From the NCBI GenBank assembly GCA_020853025.1, contig JADYZP010000040.1, positions 1 to 64,000 on the forward strand: 64,000 bases of DNA, read 5' to 3'. The notes under the pieces are model-generated. The model had not been told where the DNA came from and did not search any database. It saw only the letters and a program-made list of their open reading frames with translations. Within the stretch, counting starts at the first letter, position 1. The number at the start of each line of letters is the position of its first letter. This stretch comes from Burkholderiales bacterium. GTDB lineage: Bacteria; Pseudomonadota; Gammaproteobacteria; Burkholderiales; Casimicrobiaceae. The position numbers and the translations under genes were made by a program. Of the stretch, positions 8,961 through 19,998 are shown one piece after another.

Positions 8961-9860
8961 TCACGCATCGTCGCGGCGCGTGGAGACGAGCACGTCGGCA
9001 GAGGACTCCGCAATCACCCTGTTTGTCGTGCTTCCGAGTACAAACTCCTCCAAGGCGTTGCGCCCGTGCTTGCCGATGACGATCAGGTCGCAGTCGTGCT
9101 CCTGCTCCTGCGCAACGATCTGTATCGAGGGATCCGTGCCGGCGGGCGTCAGTGCGGCCCAGCGATCGTTTGCAAGACCGGCGCGTGCGGCGAGATCACC
9201 CATCCTGCGCATGGCTTCGGTGCGAGTCGCGGCGCGAATCTCATCGATGACACTGGCGTCGATTCCGGTGAAAGGTAACCGGTCTTCGAATGGCAACTCG
9301 ACGGCGTGCATCAGCACGAAATCGGCGCCAGGGGCGACCACAGCGGCAGTTTCGACCGACGGACCGCTCCAGCCGGAGAAATCGACGGGAACGAGCACGC
9401 TTCGATAGGACTCGCGTGGTGCGCGTCTTACCATTAGCACGGGCCGCGACAGTTTTTTCACCAGGCGTTCGGCGGTGGAGCCCAGGAGGCGGTTACGCAG
9501 GAATCCCGCGCCCAGCGTTCCGGTGATGACGAGGTCGGCAGCCCGCTCATCGGCGATGCGAGCGATTTCTTCGACCGCATGTCCGGTGATGGTCAGGGCG
9601 TCGACGCTGATCTGGTAGCGAGCGCCCAGCTCGGATGCGAGTTTCTGCAGACGTTCGCGGCTATCATCGAGTATCGATTGCGTGGCACCTCCGTTGGTGT
9701 CCAGCCAGCGGCGCAACTCGTCGAGCGCGCTACCGCTGATCGCGTGCACCAGCGTCAGCGATGCCGACGAAGCCCGGGCGAGCATCGCGGCGCGATCGGC
9801 TGCGCGCCGCGCCGGAGCCGACAAATCGCTTGCGACGACGAGCGAGCGAAGTTCAATCAT
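8961..9860 (-). CDS. Tandem-domain universal stress protein
   Basis: The 299 residues comprise two UspA domains (about 1-148 and 150-299). Both keep the ATP-binding signature: ITGTLGAGFLRNRLLGST in the first and VIGKHGRNALEEFVLGST in the second. This suggests an ATP-binding UspE/UspF-like protein rather than a UspA-type non-binder. The ATG at 9860 has GAGGAC upstream. Such proteins are induced by starvation and low oxygen. The neighbours, PhaC and the N-ATPase, suit that setting, but no shared promoter is seen. Confidence 0.88.
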   Translation of the reverse strand: MIELRSLVVASDLSAPARRAADRAAMLARASSASLTLVHAISGSALDELRRWLDTNGGATQSILDDSRERLQKLASELGARYQISVDALTITGHAVEEIARIADERAADLVITGTLGAGFLRNRLLGSTAERLVKKLSRPVLMVRRAPRESYRSVLVPVDFSGWSGPSVETAAVVAPGADFVLMHAVELPFEDRLPFTGIDASVIDEIRAATRTEAMRRMGDLAARAGLANDRWAALTPAGTDPSIQIVAQEQEHDCDLIVIGKHGRNALEEFVLGSTTNRVIAESSADVLVSTRRDDA

Positions 9861-9954
9861 TGCGTCCTCTGTGTCGATGGAACATCAAACACCGGTGCGA
9901 TGCTCATTGTAGCGTCTCGTGCATGATCTCGACTCGTACATTCCTCCGGGCTAG

Positions 9955-11827
<1,873 letters not shown>

Positions 11828-11831
<4 letters not shown>

Positions 11832-12115
11832 CCGAACGCAACGACCAGGCGGGCGATGAAATCGATCGCCGCGCGCGGCGGATGAAGGCGGCGCGCGACA
11901 ATCCCGGCGCAAGCCCGCTGCGCGGGATCGGTACGTTCGGGATGATCGGATGGTCGGTTGCGGTCCCTGCCGTTGGCGGGGCGTTCCTGGGCGCCTGGCT
12001 CGATCGAACGGTACCGCAGGCGTTTTCGTGGACGCTTGCGCTGATCGTCGCGGGCGTGCTGCTGGGAGGGATCATCGCCTGGCGCTGGCTGCGCGAGGAA
12101 GGAGGCGACCTGTGA
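11828..12115 (+). CDS. atpQ: AtpQ/AtpI-like membrane protein of the N-ATPase
   Basis: The 95 residues have a charged N-terminus (about 45) followed by two transmembrane helices (FGMIGWSVAVPAVGGAFLGAWL and SWTLALIVAGVLLGGIIAW). The family is annotated AtpQ, or AtpI/gene1-like, and is found only in N-ATPase operons. It probably helps assemble the c-ring. It overlaps both neighbours by four bases, so translation of the operon is tightly coupled. Confidence 0.85.
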
Positions 12116-12408
12116 TCGGTTTTGACTGGAGCGGATTGATGATCGGGACGCTCGCCGGCGGCGCACTGGGTGCGCTGTTCTTCGCCGGGCTGGCCTGGGG
12201 CATGAAGGTCGCGCTGCGGCGGCCGAACCCCGTCGCGATCCTGCTGCCGAGCGCCGCCGTGCGCATCGCTGCGCTCCTCGCCGGCGGGTGGGTCATCGCC
12301 GCATGGCTGGGTGTTGCGGGTGCGCTCGGTTTCGCGCTGGCCTTCCTCGGATTGCGCTTCATCCTCGTTGCCCGCATTCGCGCGAGGATGGCGAACGAGG
12401 CCGGGTGA
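12112..12408 (+). CDS. atpR: AtpR membrane protein of the N-ATPase
   Basis: The 98 residues form three hydrophobic helices with conserved charged positions (AWGMKVALRRPNPVAILLPSAAVR). Its place between atpQ and atpB is diagnostic of N-ATPases. A role in assembly, or contact with c-subunit carboxylates, has been suggested for the family. The start taken is the GTG at 12112, which overlaps the atpQ stop (GTGA). An ATG at 12139 is a poorer choice because it removes part of helix 1. Confidence 0.82.
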   Translation: MIGFDWSGLMIGTLAGGALGALFFAGLAWGMKVALRRPNPVAILLPSAAVRIAALLAGGWVIAAWLGVAGALGFALAFLGLRFILVARIRARMANEAG

Positions 12409-13106
12409 TGGATCTCACCCCCGACAGTATTATCGTATTCACCGTCGGCGGCGTGCGCGTGAACGCGACGATCGTCTATACCTGGCTCGTCATGGCGGTG
12501 TTGACCGGCGGCGCCTGGCTCATGACCCGCAACCTGCGCCCGGATGTGCCGCCCAACCGTTGGCGCACGCTGCTCGAAGTCATCGTCCAGGCCATCGAAG
12601 GCCAGATCGCCGAAATCGCCGAAGGACCTGCGCGACATGTACTGTATTTCTCCGGCACACTGTTCCTGTTCATCCTGACCTCGAACGTGCTGTCGGTCGT
12701 GCCCGGCTTTCGCGCACCCACGGGTTCGCTTTCCACCACCGCAGGTCTCGCACTTGCGGTGCTGGTGGCTGTGCCGATCTTCGGCATCGGCAGCCGGGGC
12801 CTGACGGGGTATCTCAGAACCTATGTCCAGCCGTCCTGGATCATGCTGCCTTTCAATATCATCGGCGAGATTTCGCGCGGACTGTCGCTCGCCATTCGCC
12901 TCTACGGCAACATCATGAGCGGCGCGGTCATCGCCGCGATCCTGTTGGGCGTTGCCCCGCTCTTCTTTCCCGTTCTGATGAGCATGCTGAGCCTGCTCAC
13001 GGGCGTGATCCAGGCCTACATCTTCGCGGTCCTCGCGACGGTCTACATCGCGTCGGCCACGGCCGACCCGACTCGAACCGCAACCAAAGGAGAAAAATCG
13101 TCATGA
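12408..13106 (+). CDS. atpB: N-ATPase subunit a
   Basis: The 232 residues are the membrane stator subunit forming the ion half-channels. Five to six helices are visible. The essential Arg lies in EISRGLSLAIRLYGNIMSG, followed by the LLTGVIQAYIFAVLATVYI helix typical of the a-subunit C-terminus. The ATG overlaps the atpR stop by one base, and its own TGA overlaps the atpE ATG. The upstream extension of this frame is not used. Confidence 0.9.
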   Translation: MDLTPDSIIVFTVGGVRVNATIVYTWLVMAVLTGGAWLMTRNLRPDVPPNRWRTLLEVIVQAIEGQIAEIAEGPARHVLYFSGTLFLFILTSNVLSVVPGFRAPTGSLSTTAGLALAVLVAVPIFGIGSRGLTGYLRTYVQPSWIMLPFNIIGEISRGLSLAIRLYGNIMSGAVIAAILLGVAPLFFPVLMSMLSLLTGVIQAYIFAVLATVYIASATADPTRTATKGEKSS

Positions 13107-13402
13107 CTGATCTCGCCCTCATCGGCGCCGTGTCGATCTTCACCGCCGGGTTGACGGTTGCCATCGGCTCGATCGCCCCGGCACTTGGCGAAGGCCGCGC
13201 CGCGGCCAGCGCGCTGGCGGCGATTGCGCAGCAGCCCGACGCCGGTCCCACGCTGTCGCGCACGCTTTTCGTCAGCCTCGCGATGATCGAATCGACAGCG
13301 ATCTACTGTTTCGTGGTCGCGATGATCCTGGTTTTCGCCAATCCGTTCTGGAACGCGGCAGTGGAGGCGGCGCAGACGGCGGCAAAGAGCGCGGGCGGCT
13401 AG
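13103..13402 (+). CDS. atpE: N-ATPase c subunit (rotor ring)
   Basis: This 99-residue hairpin of two helices lacks a cleaved signal. The ion-carrying carboxylate is E63 in MIESTAIYCF. E30 in helix 1 (ALGEGRAA) sits where the Ilyobacter Na+ rotor has Q32. S64 and Y68 correspond to S66 and Y70 of that Na+ site. The ring therefore keeps much of the Na+ signature but with a second carboxylate, the N-ATPase pattern. The start is the ATG at 13103, overlapping the atpB stop. Whether Na+ or H+ is carried cannot be settled from sequence. Confidence 0.93.
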   Translation: MTDLALIGAVSIFTAGLTVAIGSIAPALGEGRAAASALAAIAQQPDAGPTLSRTLFVSLAMIESTAIYCFVVAMILVFANPFWNAAVEAAQTAAKSAGG

Positions 13403-13405
13403 GAA

Positions 13406-14176
13406 ATGTCCATCGACTGGGTCACCGTCGCCGCACAGATCGGCAACTTCCTGATTCTGGTGTGGCTGCTGAAGCGCTTTCTCTACCGACCGATCCTCGA
13501 TGGCATCGACGCGCGCGAGGCCGAAATCACCGCGCGCATGGGCGAGGCGCAACGTATCGGCGATGCGGCCGAGGCCGAGAAGGCGGCGTTTGCAAAGCGG
13601 CTTGCCGTGCTCGAATCCGAGCGATCCGATGTGCTCGATACAGGTCGCGCGGAAGCGCAGGACTTGCGCGAGAAAATGATCCGCGAAACCCGCGCGCAAC
13701 TTGCCGCAGAGCGCGAGGTGTTTGCGCGCGATCGGAAGGCCCAGGCCGAACGTTACGCGACTGCCTTGGAGAAATCCGGCGCCGAGGCATTGCTTGCGCT
13801 AACCCGCAGGGCGCTCATGGAACTGGCTGACGAGACCTTCGAAGAGCGGCTGGTGATCCATGCGGGCCGACAGATCGATGCGTCCCGACAGGAGCTGCTC
13901 GAGGCTGCCTCCGTTGCCAAAGAGATCGTTGTCACCACGCGGGACAGCCTTTCGGATGCGTTGCGTTCGACGCTGACCGATCAGATCGCGGAGCGGCTGC
14001 CCGGAGTCGCGCTGCGTTTTGCGAGCGATCCTGCACAATCTCCGGGCCTGGTCCTGCGCATCGGCGGAGTTCGGGTCGGCTGGACCGTCGACACTTATGT
14101 CGAGGAGCTTGCGGCGATGGTGGAAGACCAGATCACCGAGAAGAGTCACAAGAAAGCGGTGAACGATGTCCGCTGA
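13406..14176 (+). CDS. atpF: N-ATPase b subunit with delta-like C-terminal extension
   Basis: At 256 residues it is about 100 longer than a standard b subunit. It has one N-terminal membrane helix ([19 protein letters not shown]), a long charged coiled coil (about 35-135), then a globular segment (about 150-245, with [16 protein letters not shown] and [14 protein letters not shown]). That segment resembles the C-terminal part of delta. The operon has no separate atpH, so the extension probably supplies the stator cap. It ends 11 bases inside atpA. Confidence 0.88.
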   Translation: MSIDWVTVAAQIGNFLILVWLLKRFLYRPILDGIDAREAEITARMGEAQRIGDAAEAEKAAFAKRLAVLESERSDVLDTGRAEAQDLREKMIRETRAQLAAEREVFARDRKAQAERYATALEKSGAEALLALTRRALMELADETFEERLVIHAGRQIDASRQELLEAASVAKEIVVTTRDSLSDALRSTLTDQIAERLPGVALRFASDPAQSPGLVLRIGGVRVGWTVDTYVEELAAMVEDQITEKSHKKAVNDVR

Positions 14177-15692
14177 CGACCGGAGTCGCGGCCCCGACCC
14201 TGTAGCAGTTATCGAGATGCTGGCCCAGGCCCCGGCGCCTCGCCCCCGGATCGAGGAGGTCGGCCGCGTCACGCAGGTGGGCGGCGGCATCGCCACCGTC
14301 ACCGGGCTGGCGCGCGCGGTATCCGACGAGATGCTGGAATTCGCCGGCGGCGTGCGCGGCCTGGTGCTCGACCTCGAGCCTGGGCGACTGGGTGTGGCGC
14401 TCCTGGGACCATCCGAGGCAGTACGGATGGGCGAGGACGTGCGCCGCACTCGCAGGGTCGTCAGCGTTCCGGTGGGCGAGGCGCTGCTTGGCCGCGTCAT
14501 CGATGCGCTCGGGCGCCCGCTCGATGGCGGCGCGCCGATGAGTGCGCCGGAGCGACCGGTCGAGCAGGAAGCGCCGCCGATCCTGGACCGCGCCCCGGTT
14601 GCACGCCCCCTCGCCACCGGCATCAAGGTCGTGGATGCGGCCGTGCCGATCGGCCTCGGCCAGCGCCAGCTGATCATCGGCGACCGCCAGACCGGCAAGA
14701 CGTCGATCGCGGTCGACACCATGCTGAACCAGAAGGAAACCGATATCGTCTGCATCTATTGCGCCATTGGCCAGCGTGGCGATTCGGTGGCCAAGGTGAT
14801 CGGCGCACTGAAGAGCGGCGGCATGGCGAAGCGCAGCGTGGTGATCACGGCCGGCGACGAGGACGCGCCGGGACTTTCGTTCATCACGCCGTATGCCGCC
14901 ATGTCGATCGCGGAGAGTTTTTCCGATCATGGCCGCGACGTTCTGCTGGTGCTGGACGACATGACCCATCACGCGCGTGCGTTTCGGGGGCTGTCGCTGC
15001 TCCTGCGCCGCCCGCCGGGCCGCGAGGCGTATCCCGGCGATATCTTCTATGTCCATGCCCGGCTGCTGGAGCGCGCGGGCCAATTCGCGGCGCACGCGGG
15101 AGGCGGGTCGATCACCGCGCTACCGGTCGTCGAAACGCAGGCCGAAAATCTGTCGGCGTATATCCCGACCAACCTGATTTCGATCACCGATGGACAGATT
15201 TACCTGTCACCGCGACTGGTGCGTCGCAACCAGTTCCCGGCCGTCGATCTGGGCGTGTCGGTATCGCGCGTCGGTGCCAAGGCGCAGGCACACGCCTTTC
15301 GGAGTATCGCGGGCAACCTGCGCATGACCCTGTCGCAATTCGAGGAGCTGGAGGACTTCGCACGTTTCGGCACCCGACTGGACGCCCAGACCAGGGCGCG
15401 CCTTGCGCGCGGGGCAGCCGTTCGCGCCGCGCTGCGCCAGCCGGAACGCCAGCCGCTGCCGACCGTCGCCCAGTTAACCCAGCTGATCGCTGCCACCGAC
15501 GGCAGCTTCGACGACATGTCGGAAGCGCAGGTCGCGCATGGCATGGAGCGCATCGTGCGTGCGATCTCCGCGGCGCAGATCCCGGAGATTCACGCGCGCA
15601 TGGCCGACAACGTGGCGCTGTTGGATACGGACCGCGGCATCCTCCTGGACGTCGCGCGGAAGGCGTTGGAAAGCCATGAGCCAGACGCTTGA
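14166..15692 (+). CDS. atpA: N-ATPase alpha subunit
   Basis: The 508 residues are the regulatory nucleotide-binding alpha subunit. The P-loop is GDRQTGKTS (172-180). Other matching blocks are [37 protein letters not shown] and [19 protein letters not shown]. The N-terminal membrane-proximal part is shorter than in housekeeping AtpA. The gene overlaps atpF by 11 bases and atpG by 17, consistent with a coupled operon. Confidence 0.93.
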   Translation: MSADDRSRGPDPVAVIEMLAQAPAPRPRIEEVGRVTQVGGGIATVTGLARAVSDEMLEFAGGVRGLVLDLEPGRLGVALLGPSEAVRMGEDVRRTRRVVSVPVGEALLGRVIDALGRPLDGGAPMSAPERPVEQEAPPILDRAPVARPLATGIKVVDAAVPIGLGQRQLIIGDRQTGKTSIAVDTMLNQKETDIVCIYCAIGQRGDSVAKVIGALKSGGMAKRSVVITAGDEDAPGLSFITPYAAMSIAESFSDHGRDVLLVLDDMTHHARAFRGLSLLLRRPPGREAYPGDIFYVHARLLERAGQFAAHAGGGSITALPVVETQAENLSAYIPTNLISITDGQIYLSPRLVRRNQFPAVDLGVSVSRVGAKAQAHAFRSIAGNLRMTLSQFEELEDFARFGTRLDAQTRARLARGAAVRAALRQPERQPLPTVAQLTQLIAATDGSFDDMSEAQVAHGMERIVRAISAAQIPEIHARMADNVALLDTDRGILLDVARKALESHEPDA

Positions 15693-16602
15693 GGTCCTGA
15701 CCCGACGCACTGCCGCGACACGTGATATTCGCGGCATCGTGCACACGATGAAGACCCTGTCGGCGATCAACGCGCATCCGTACGAACAGGCGGCGCAAGC
15801 GATCGGAGGATGGCGCGATACCGTGCTGGACGGATTGCGAGCCTTCGTCAAGGCGCATGGCGCCCTACGCCGTGCCGCAGATGCCGATGCACTGCCGGTG
15901 ATCGTGGCCTTCGGGTCGGACCAGGGGCTTTGCGGCAATTACAACGAAATCGTGGCCGAGGCACTGGCTGCGCATCCGGCGGCGAGCGGCGATAGCCTGA
16001 TCCTCTGCGTCGGCGCACAGATGGAGGACGCGATTCTGGGCGCAGGACTGGACGTTGAGTCAGCGTTGATGGCACCGGCGAGCACAGACGGACTCAACCG
16101 CCTGGCCCGCGAGCTCGTCACGCGGATCGATGCTGCGCGTGCCGCCACCAGGCACGGCGTCGTCGTGACGCTGGCCTTCACCGAGCGCACTGCGCACGGG
16201 CAGCAGAAGCCGGTCATGCGACAGGTACTGCCGCTCGCGCCCGATCTCGTCCTTGAGCTGTCGCACAGCCGGTGGACCTCGCGCAGCCTGCCGCATTTCG
16301 ACATGCCGCGCGACGCCGTTCTTTCCGCGCTATTGCGCAACTATCTTTTTGCAAGCCTGTTTCGCGCCTCCGCCGAAGCCATGGTGACCGAGAACGCCGC
16401 GCGACTCGCACGCATGCAACAGGCCGAGAAAAATATCGACGACCGGCTTGCGGAACTGGCCACTGCGACGCGCACGGCGAGGCAGTCGGCGATCACCGAA
16501 GAGCTGCTGGATATCATCTCGGGCTTCGAGGCACTGAAAACGCGGCGGGTCCGAAAGGGTGATGCATTGTCAGCCGCCTCGCAACCCCCGATCGTGCGCT
16601 GA
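15676..16602 (+). CDS. atpG: N-ATPase gamma subunit
   Basis: The 308 residues form the central rotor shaft. The N-terminal helix ([27 protein letters not shown]) and C-terminal helix ([19 protein letters not shown]...[15 protein letters not shown]) form the coiled coil. The middle Rossmann-like domain carries [17 protein letters not shown]. The ATG at 15676 lies inside the atpA end. It is the last gene of the operon. The next gene converges from the other strand only 14 bases away, with no clear terminator hairpin. Confidence 0.9.
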   Translation: MSQTLEVLTRRTAATRDIRGIVHTMKTLSAINAHPYEQAAQAIGGWRDTVLDGLRAFVKAHGALRRAADADALPVIVAFGSDQGLCGNYNEIVAEALAAHPAASGDSLILCVGAQMEDAILGAGLDVESALMAPASTDGLNRLARELVTRIDAARAATRHGVVVTLAFTERTAHGQQKPVMRQVLPLAPDLVLELSHSRWTSRSLPHFDMPRDAVLSALLRNYLFASLFRASAEAMVTENAARLARMQQAEKNIDDRLAELATATRTARQSAITEELLDIISGFEALKTRRVRKGDALSAASQPPIVR

Positions 16603-16616
16603 CGCAGGCGGCTCGA

Positions 16617-17006
16617 TCAAGGGCGTGTGAAAGGCGCGCGGGTTGTCTCGCGGATCTGCTGGCAGTGAAGGCAGCGCTTTGCGGTCGGGTAGGCGGTCAG
16701 ACGTGCGTACGGGATCGGTGTTCCGCAATCGATGCACGTGCCATAGGTACCGGCTGCGAGGCGCGCTTGGGCCGCGATGATGTCCTGCAGCTCGGCGGCG
16801 TCGCGCGCTACTTCCGCATTGGCGATGTCGGTCAGCAGCGTGGCGACCGATTCGTCGCCCGCATCCGACGTGCCGGACAGGAGCTCTTCATAACCCTCGG
16901 TGCGCATGCGCGCAAGTCCCGAGCGAATTTCGTCGCGCAGCGGTTGCTTGCGCTGGCGCAACATCGTTGCGAGATGGTCGCGCTCGCTGGTCGTCAATGC
17001 ATCCAT
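16617..17006 (-). CDS. DksA/TraR-family zinc-finger protein
   Basis: The 129 residues have a long antiparallel coiled coil (about 5-82). Its tip reads SDAGDES, with D48 and D51 in the DxxD arrangement DksA uses to reach the RNA polymerase active site. A four-cysteine zinc finger follows (C91, C94, C112, C115). It is shorter than E. coli DksA and is probably a paralogue tuned to stress. The start is the ATG at 17006, because the upstream in-frame stretch is unlike the family. It is the last of four minus-strand genes directed at the translation or transcription machinery. Confidence 0.88.
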   Translation of the reverse strand: MDALTTSERDHLATMLRQRKQPLRDEIRSGLARMRTEGYEELLSGTSDAGDESVATLLTDIANAEVARDAAELQDIIAAQARLAAGTYGTCIDCGTPIPYARLTAYPTAKRCLHCQQIRETTRAPFTRP

Positions 17007-17140
17007 TTTTTTCCAATCGAGAGCTGGGTCGTATTCAAAATGGCCGACGCACGTCGCCAGGTAGGCGTTATTCGACGCGTCGGTAGTCGAACTCGCCGTC
17101 ACGAAGCGGCCCAAAGGACGAGTCGGAGCGCCGCATTGCG

Positions 17141-17569
17141 TCAATCGCCTGGGTGAGGTCTGGCTCTAGTCGCTGCCTTTTTGGGTTTCATGTGCCGGCG
17201 CCGCACACTGCCGCGGACGGCTCGCTCGGTGCCGGCGAGCGCACCATCGATCGCGGGTTTGAGCGATGCCGCCCGGCTTTCAAAGATCACGCTCGGAAGA
17301 CCGCTCAAGACCACCTTGATGCGGCAGACCTTGTCGACGCCTCCGCGAGGGCCATTGGCATCCGACACCCGGACGCTGACGCGTTCGATTGACGTCGCAT
17401 ATTTCCCGAGCTTCGCGCCCAAGCCCTTCCGGATGCTGGCGCGCTGTTCCGGGTCGAGATCGACGCCGAAGACGCGGATGTTTGCCGGGACCTGCGGTGC
17501 ATCGGTGCGTCCTGCTGTCCGCTTCAACGCCTTGGGCAGGCGATCGGCAAAGGATATTCGCTTAGTCAT
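17141..17569 (-). CDS. HPF/RaiA-like ribosome-binding protein
   Basis: The 142 residues show the ribosome-hibernation fold in the middle: IRVFGVDLDPEQRASIRKGL, then YATSIERVSVRVSDANGPRGGVDK, CRIKVVLSGLPSVIFES and LKPAIDGALAGTERAV. The C-terminus is a very basic tail (RRRHMKPKKAATRARP) suited to rRNA contact. It lacks the long C-terminal dimerisation domain of long HPF. AGGAAGG precedes the ATG at 17569. It probably binds the 30S decoding region. Its neighbours on the same strand are DksA-like and baeRF-like genes. Confidence 0.8.
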   Translation of the reverse strand: MTKRISFADRLPKALKRTAGRTDAPQVPANIRVFGVDLDPEQRASIRKGLGAKLGKYATSIERVSVRVSDANGPRGGVDKVCRIKVVLSGLPSVIFESRAASLKPAIDGALAGTERAVRGSVRRRHMKPKKAATRARPHPGD

Positions 17570-17720
17570 GATTCCTTCCTGGGTGCGCTGAATCTGCGCA
17601 AATGCGCCTAATGTGGCGTTTTGGCGAACGAATGCGCTGTCCGCCGTGACCTGCCAAGCCGGACAATTATAGTCGTCTGCGCGCAATGGTCCCGCTAACC
17701 GCCACGATCGCGGCAGATCG

Positions 17721-18890
17721 TCAAAACCGGCAGGTTGCTGCAATGCCCGTTTGCGTCGGCATGCGCGCAGCCGGCACGATGACCACTTCGCCTCCGGTCT
17801 TCATGCCAAGCTCGCCGATGTCGTCGAGCAAGTCGTCGACATCCGGTTCGTTCAAATCCGCGCGCGTGATGGCGCCTGTTCGGGTATCGATGCGGCCGGG
17901 AATCTGGCGCTCGGCTTCGATCAGCAACGTCGCCACGCGACCGTCGGCGACGGCGCGGGCGACCAGAACGAGGTCGTCTTCGGCGAGGTGACGTGCGCGT
18001 GCCGCATGGAAGGCATCGGTCAGGCGGCCCAGGCGCTGCAGATACCCGGGCTCGATCGCGCGCCAGGCGCGCTTTCGCAATTCATCGAGCGACAGGTCGT
18101 CCGGATTGACGTCGATCGTGGCATCGGCCAATGACGGGTTCTGACTGAGCTTGCGAAACGCGTGATGGTGCTCGGGCAGCGCCGCCAGCAGCAGTGGCAT
18201 GTCTGAACCGGAGTGATGCGTGATGACCGCATGGTCGACGTCACGGAAGAAGCGCTCGGTGTCGTTGTCGAGTGCGTCCTGCCGGACATCGGTGCCGTGA
18301 CGGGTAGTGCCTCTCGACACGGACGCAGGACCGTAGACACGGTTGGTACGCTCCGGCCCGCCGGGCCGGTCGGCGACGGTATCGGCGACCATCTGCGGCG
18401 CATTCGGGGCCAGAGCGACCTCGGCCAGCGCATCGCGGTTGCCTTCGAACAACCTTGCCGTGTGCCGGCTCAAACCGAGAATCCGATAGCGATCAGCGGA
18501 CTGGAGGACGCGCAGAAGCGGCTTGGTATGGAAGCTGTCGGCGACCACCACCATTTCCGTCACCGGTCGCTGGAGCCGGTAGACTCGGAACAAGTCATCC
18601 GCACCCAGCACAGCGAGGCCGTCCAAGGTGTGATTCCAGAACTCGTGATCTTCGGCCAGCGCGCGAAACGGCGCGAGCAGCGGCTGGACATCGCGTGTGC
18701 GGTGGCGTTGCCGCAACGACGTCTCCATCGTCTTCAACAGATTGCGGAAGCGGATCGGGTCCTGCGCGTTGTCCGGATGCTGGCGATGCGTCGGCTGGTA
18801 GAGCGACAGGCACGGAGGCTCGCGCTCGCTCAGCAGCAGGCCGGGATAATCGTTCGACAGCGTGTCAATCGCCTGCGTCTTGTTGTTCAT
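17721..18890 (-). CDS. baeRF-family protein (bacterial eRF1-like)
   Basis: The 389 residues belong to the bacterial archaeo-eukaryotic release-factor superfamily. An N-terminal part (LSEREPPCLSLYQPTHRQHP) resembles baeRF3-like proteins. A central RNase H-like domain follows (about 130-280, with HHSGSDMPLLLAALPEHH), then an L7Ae-like C-terminal domain (about 290-389, with VARAVADGRVATLLIEAERQIPG). eRF1's GGQ loop is not visible, so peptide release is doubtful. Members are thought to act on stalled or hibernating ribosomes. GGAGAAAA precedes the ATG at 18890. It is followed by the HPF-like gene. Confidence 0.8.
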   Translation of the reverse strand: MNNKTQAIDTLSNDYPGLLLSEREPPCLSLYQPTHRQHPDNAQDPIRFRNLLKTMETSLRQRHRTRDVQPLLAPFRALAEDHEFWNHTLDGLAVLGADDLFRVYRLQRPVTEMVVVADSFHTKPLLRVLQSADRYRILGLSRHTARLFEGNRDALAEVALAPNAPQMVADTVADRPGGPERTNRVYGPASVSRGTTRHGTDVRQDALDNDTERFFRDVDHAVITHHSGSDMPLLLAALPEHHHAFRKLSQNPSLADATIDVNPDDLSLDELRKRAWRAIEPGYLQRLGRLTDAFHAARARHLAEDDLVLVARAVADGRVATLLIEAERQIPGRIDTRTGAITRADLNEPDVDDLLDDIGELGMKTGGEVVIVPAARMPTQTGIAATCRF

Positions 18891-19096
18891 TGTTTTCTCC
18901 TCGACCGACTAATGCGCCAGGTGCACGTTCGGCCACTGTCGACGGCGGTTGGATGTCGGGTGGGACGCCGGATAGCGTAGACGTCGTGTGCGGAGGCCGC
19001 GTATTCCGATCAAACGGATCGCACTCGGCCGGCTTGGAGGCGGCGAAGGACGACGTACGCCGGAGGATACCCGATACGGTCGCGGCACGCCCGGCA

Positions 19097-19705
19097 CTAT
19101 GCTGCCTCCGGACCATCATGGTCAATTCGCACGTAACGCGTCAAGCGCGTGCTCAGCGCGACGCTGCCCGAGGTCGCAACATCGAGTTCGGCCCCACAGC
19201 CCAAAAGTCGCGCAAGGGGTGCCTCGGCACGCACCAGGAAGCCCGACACGCTGTGGTCGATTTCAAGTATGCGGCCCCGACGACTCTCGACCTCGTGCCG
19301 TACGAGATCGAGGTGGGGGACGGGCCCCCAGAGTCTGATCTCCATGTATGGTTCGAGTACCTGGGCTCCGTAGACATAGCGTACGGAGGGCACATCGGCG
19401 CTCAGCGTGGCTCCAAAGCGTTCGCACAGTGCGGCCACCGCGAGTTGCAGGGCGTTTTCGGTGCGGGCGAGCACGCGCAGTCCGTCGGTGGCGGCGACAT
19501 ATTGGATGTCCTCCGTTGGAGCCCGTTGAAGCTGCCACAACTCCTGCTTTAGCCGACTACGCGTCGCGGCGTCCTTGCCGCGCACCATTTGTTCGATGGG
19601 AAAGTCCGGGTGCATCAACGTTGCGCCGTGCACAACCTGTTCCGGCGAGTGTTTTCCCTCAAGGACGCGAAGATTCACATTGACCTCCAGCAAATGGAAA
19701 TTCAC
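19097..19705 (-). CDS. EF-G-like protein with only domains III and V
   Basis: About 202 residues if started at the GTG at 19705, which is preceded by AGGGG. Residues of about 75-115 (DGLRVLARTENALQLAVAAL, then CERFGATLSADVPSVRYVY) resemble EF-G domain III. Directly after come VLEPYMEIRLWGPVPHL, SRRGRILEI and RAEAPLARLLGCGAEL, the beta-alpha-beta fold and signature of domain V. No GTPase domain and no domain IV are present. It cannot act as a translocase. It may bind at the factor-binding site or mimic EF-G. It precedes the baeRF, HPF and DksA-like genes on the same strand. An in-frame upstream extension to 19843 is not family-like. Confidence 0.65.
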   Translation of the reverse strand: MNFHLLEVNVNLRVLEGKHSPEQVVHGATLMHPDFPIEQMVRGKDAATRSRLKQELWQLQRAPTEDIQYVAATDGLRVLARTENALQLAVAALCERFGATLSADVPSVRYVYGAQVLEPYMEIRLWGPVPHLDLVRHEVESRRGRILEIDHSVSGFLVRAEAPLARLLGCGAELDVATSGSVALSTRLTRYVRIDHDGPEAA

Positions 19706-19998
19706 GATGGCCCCTGTACAAGACGGCCGCCGATGTACGCCCAGCGAGCCCAAACCCGTCGGGCTCCAACGTGACACAACCGCCCAAAGATCAGATGATG
19801 GGGGTACGAAGTGCGTTGCAAAAGCCCCGGCCTCGAACAACACTGTTTCTCGAAACGATCAATGCCGCTTCCCAAGTCTCCTTACCGGGGTTGTCAAGCA
19901 TTCCCGACAGCCGCCGGTTTCCAATCCGGGTACCGTAAATGGGCGCCGATCGCGATCCCAGGTGAATGGTTGCGCAGAAATCGAAAGGGGAGGTCACG

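Noticed and set aside
13400-14755. Long minus-strand frames opposite atpF and atpA
   Set aside because: The plus-strand operon is complete and overlapping; these frames are GC by-products.
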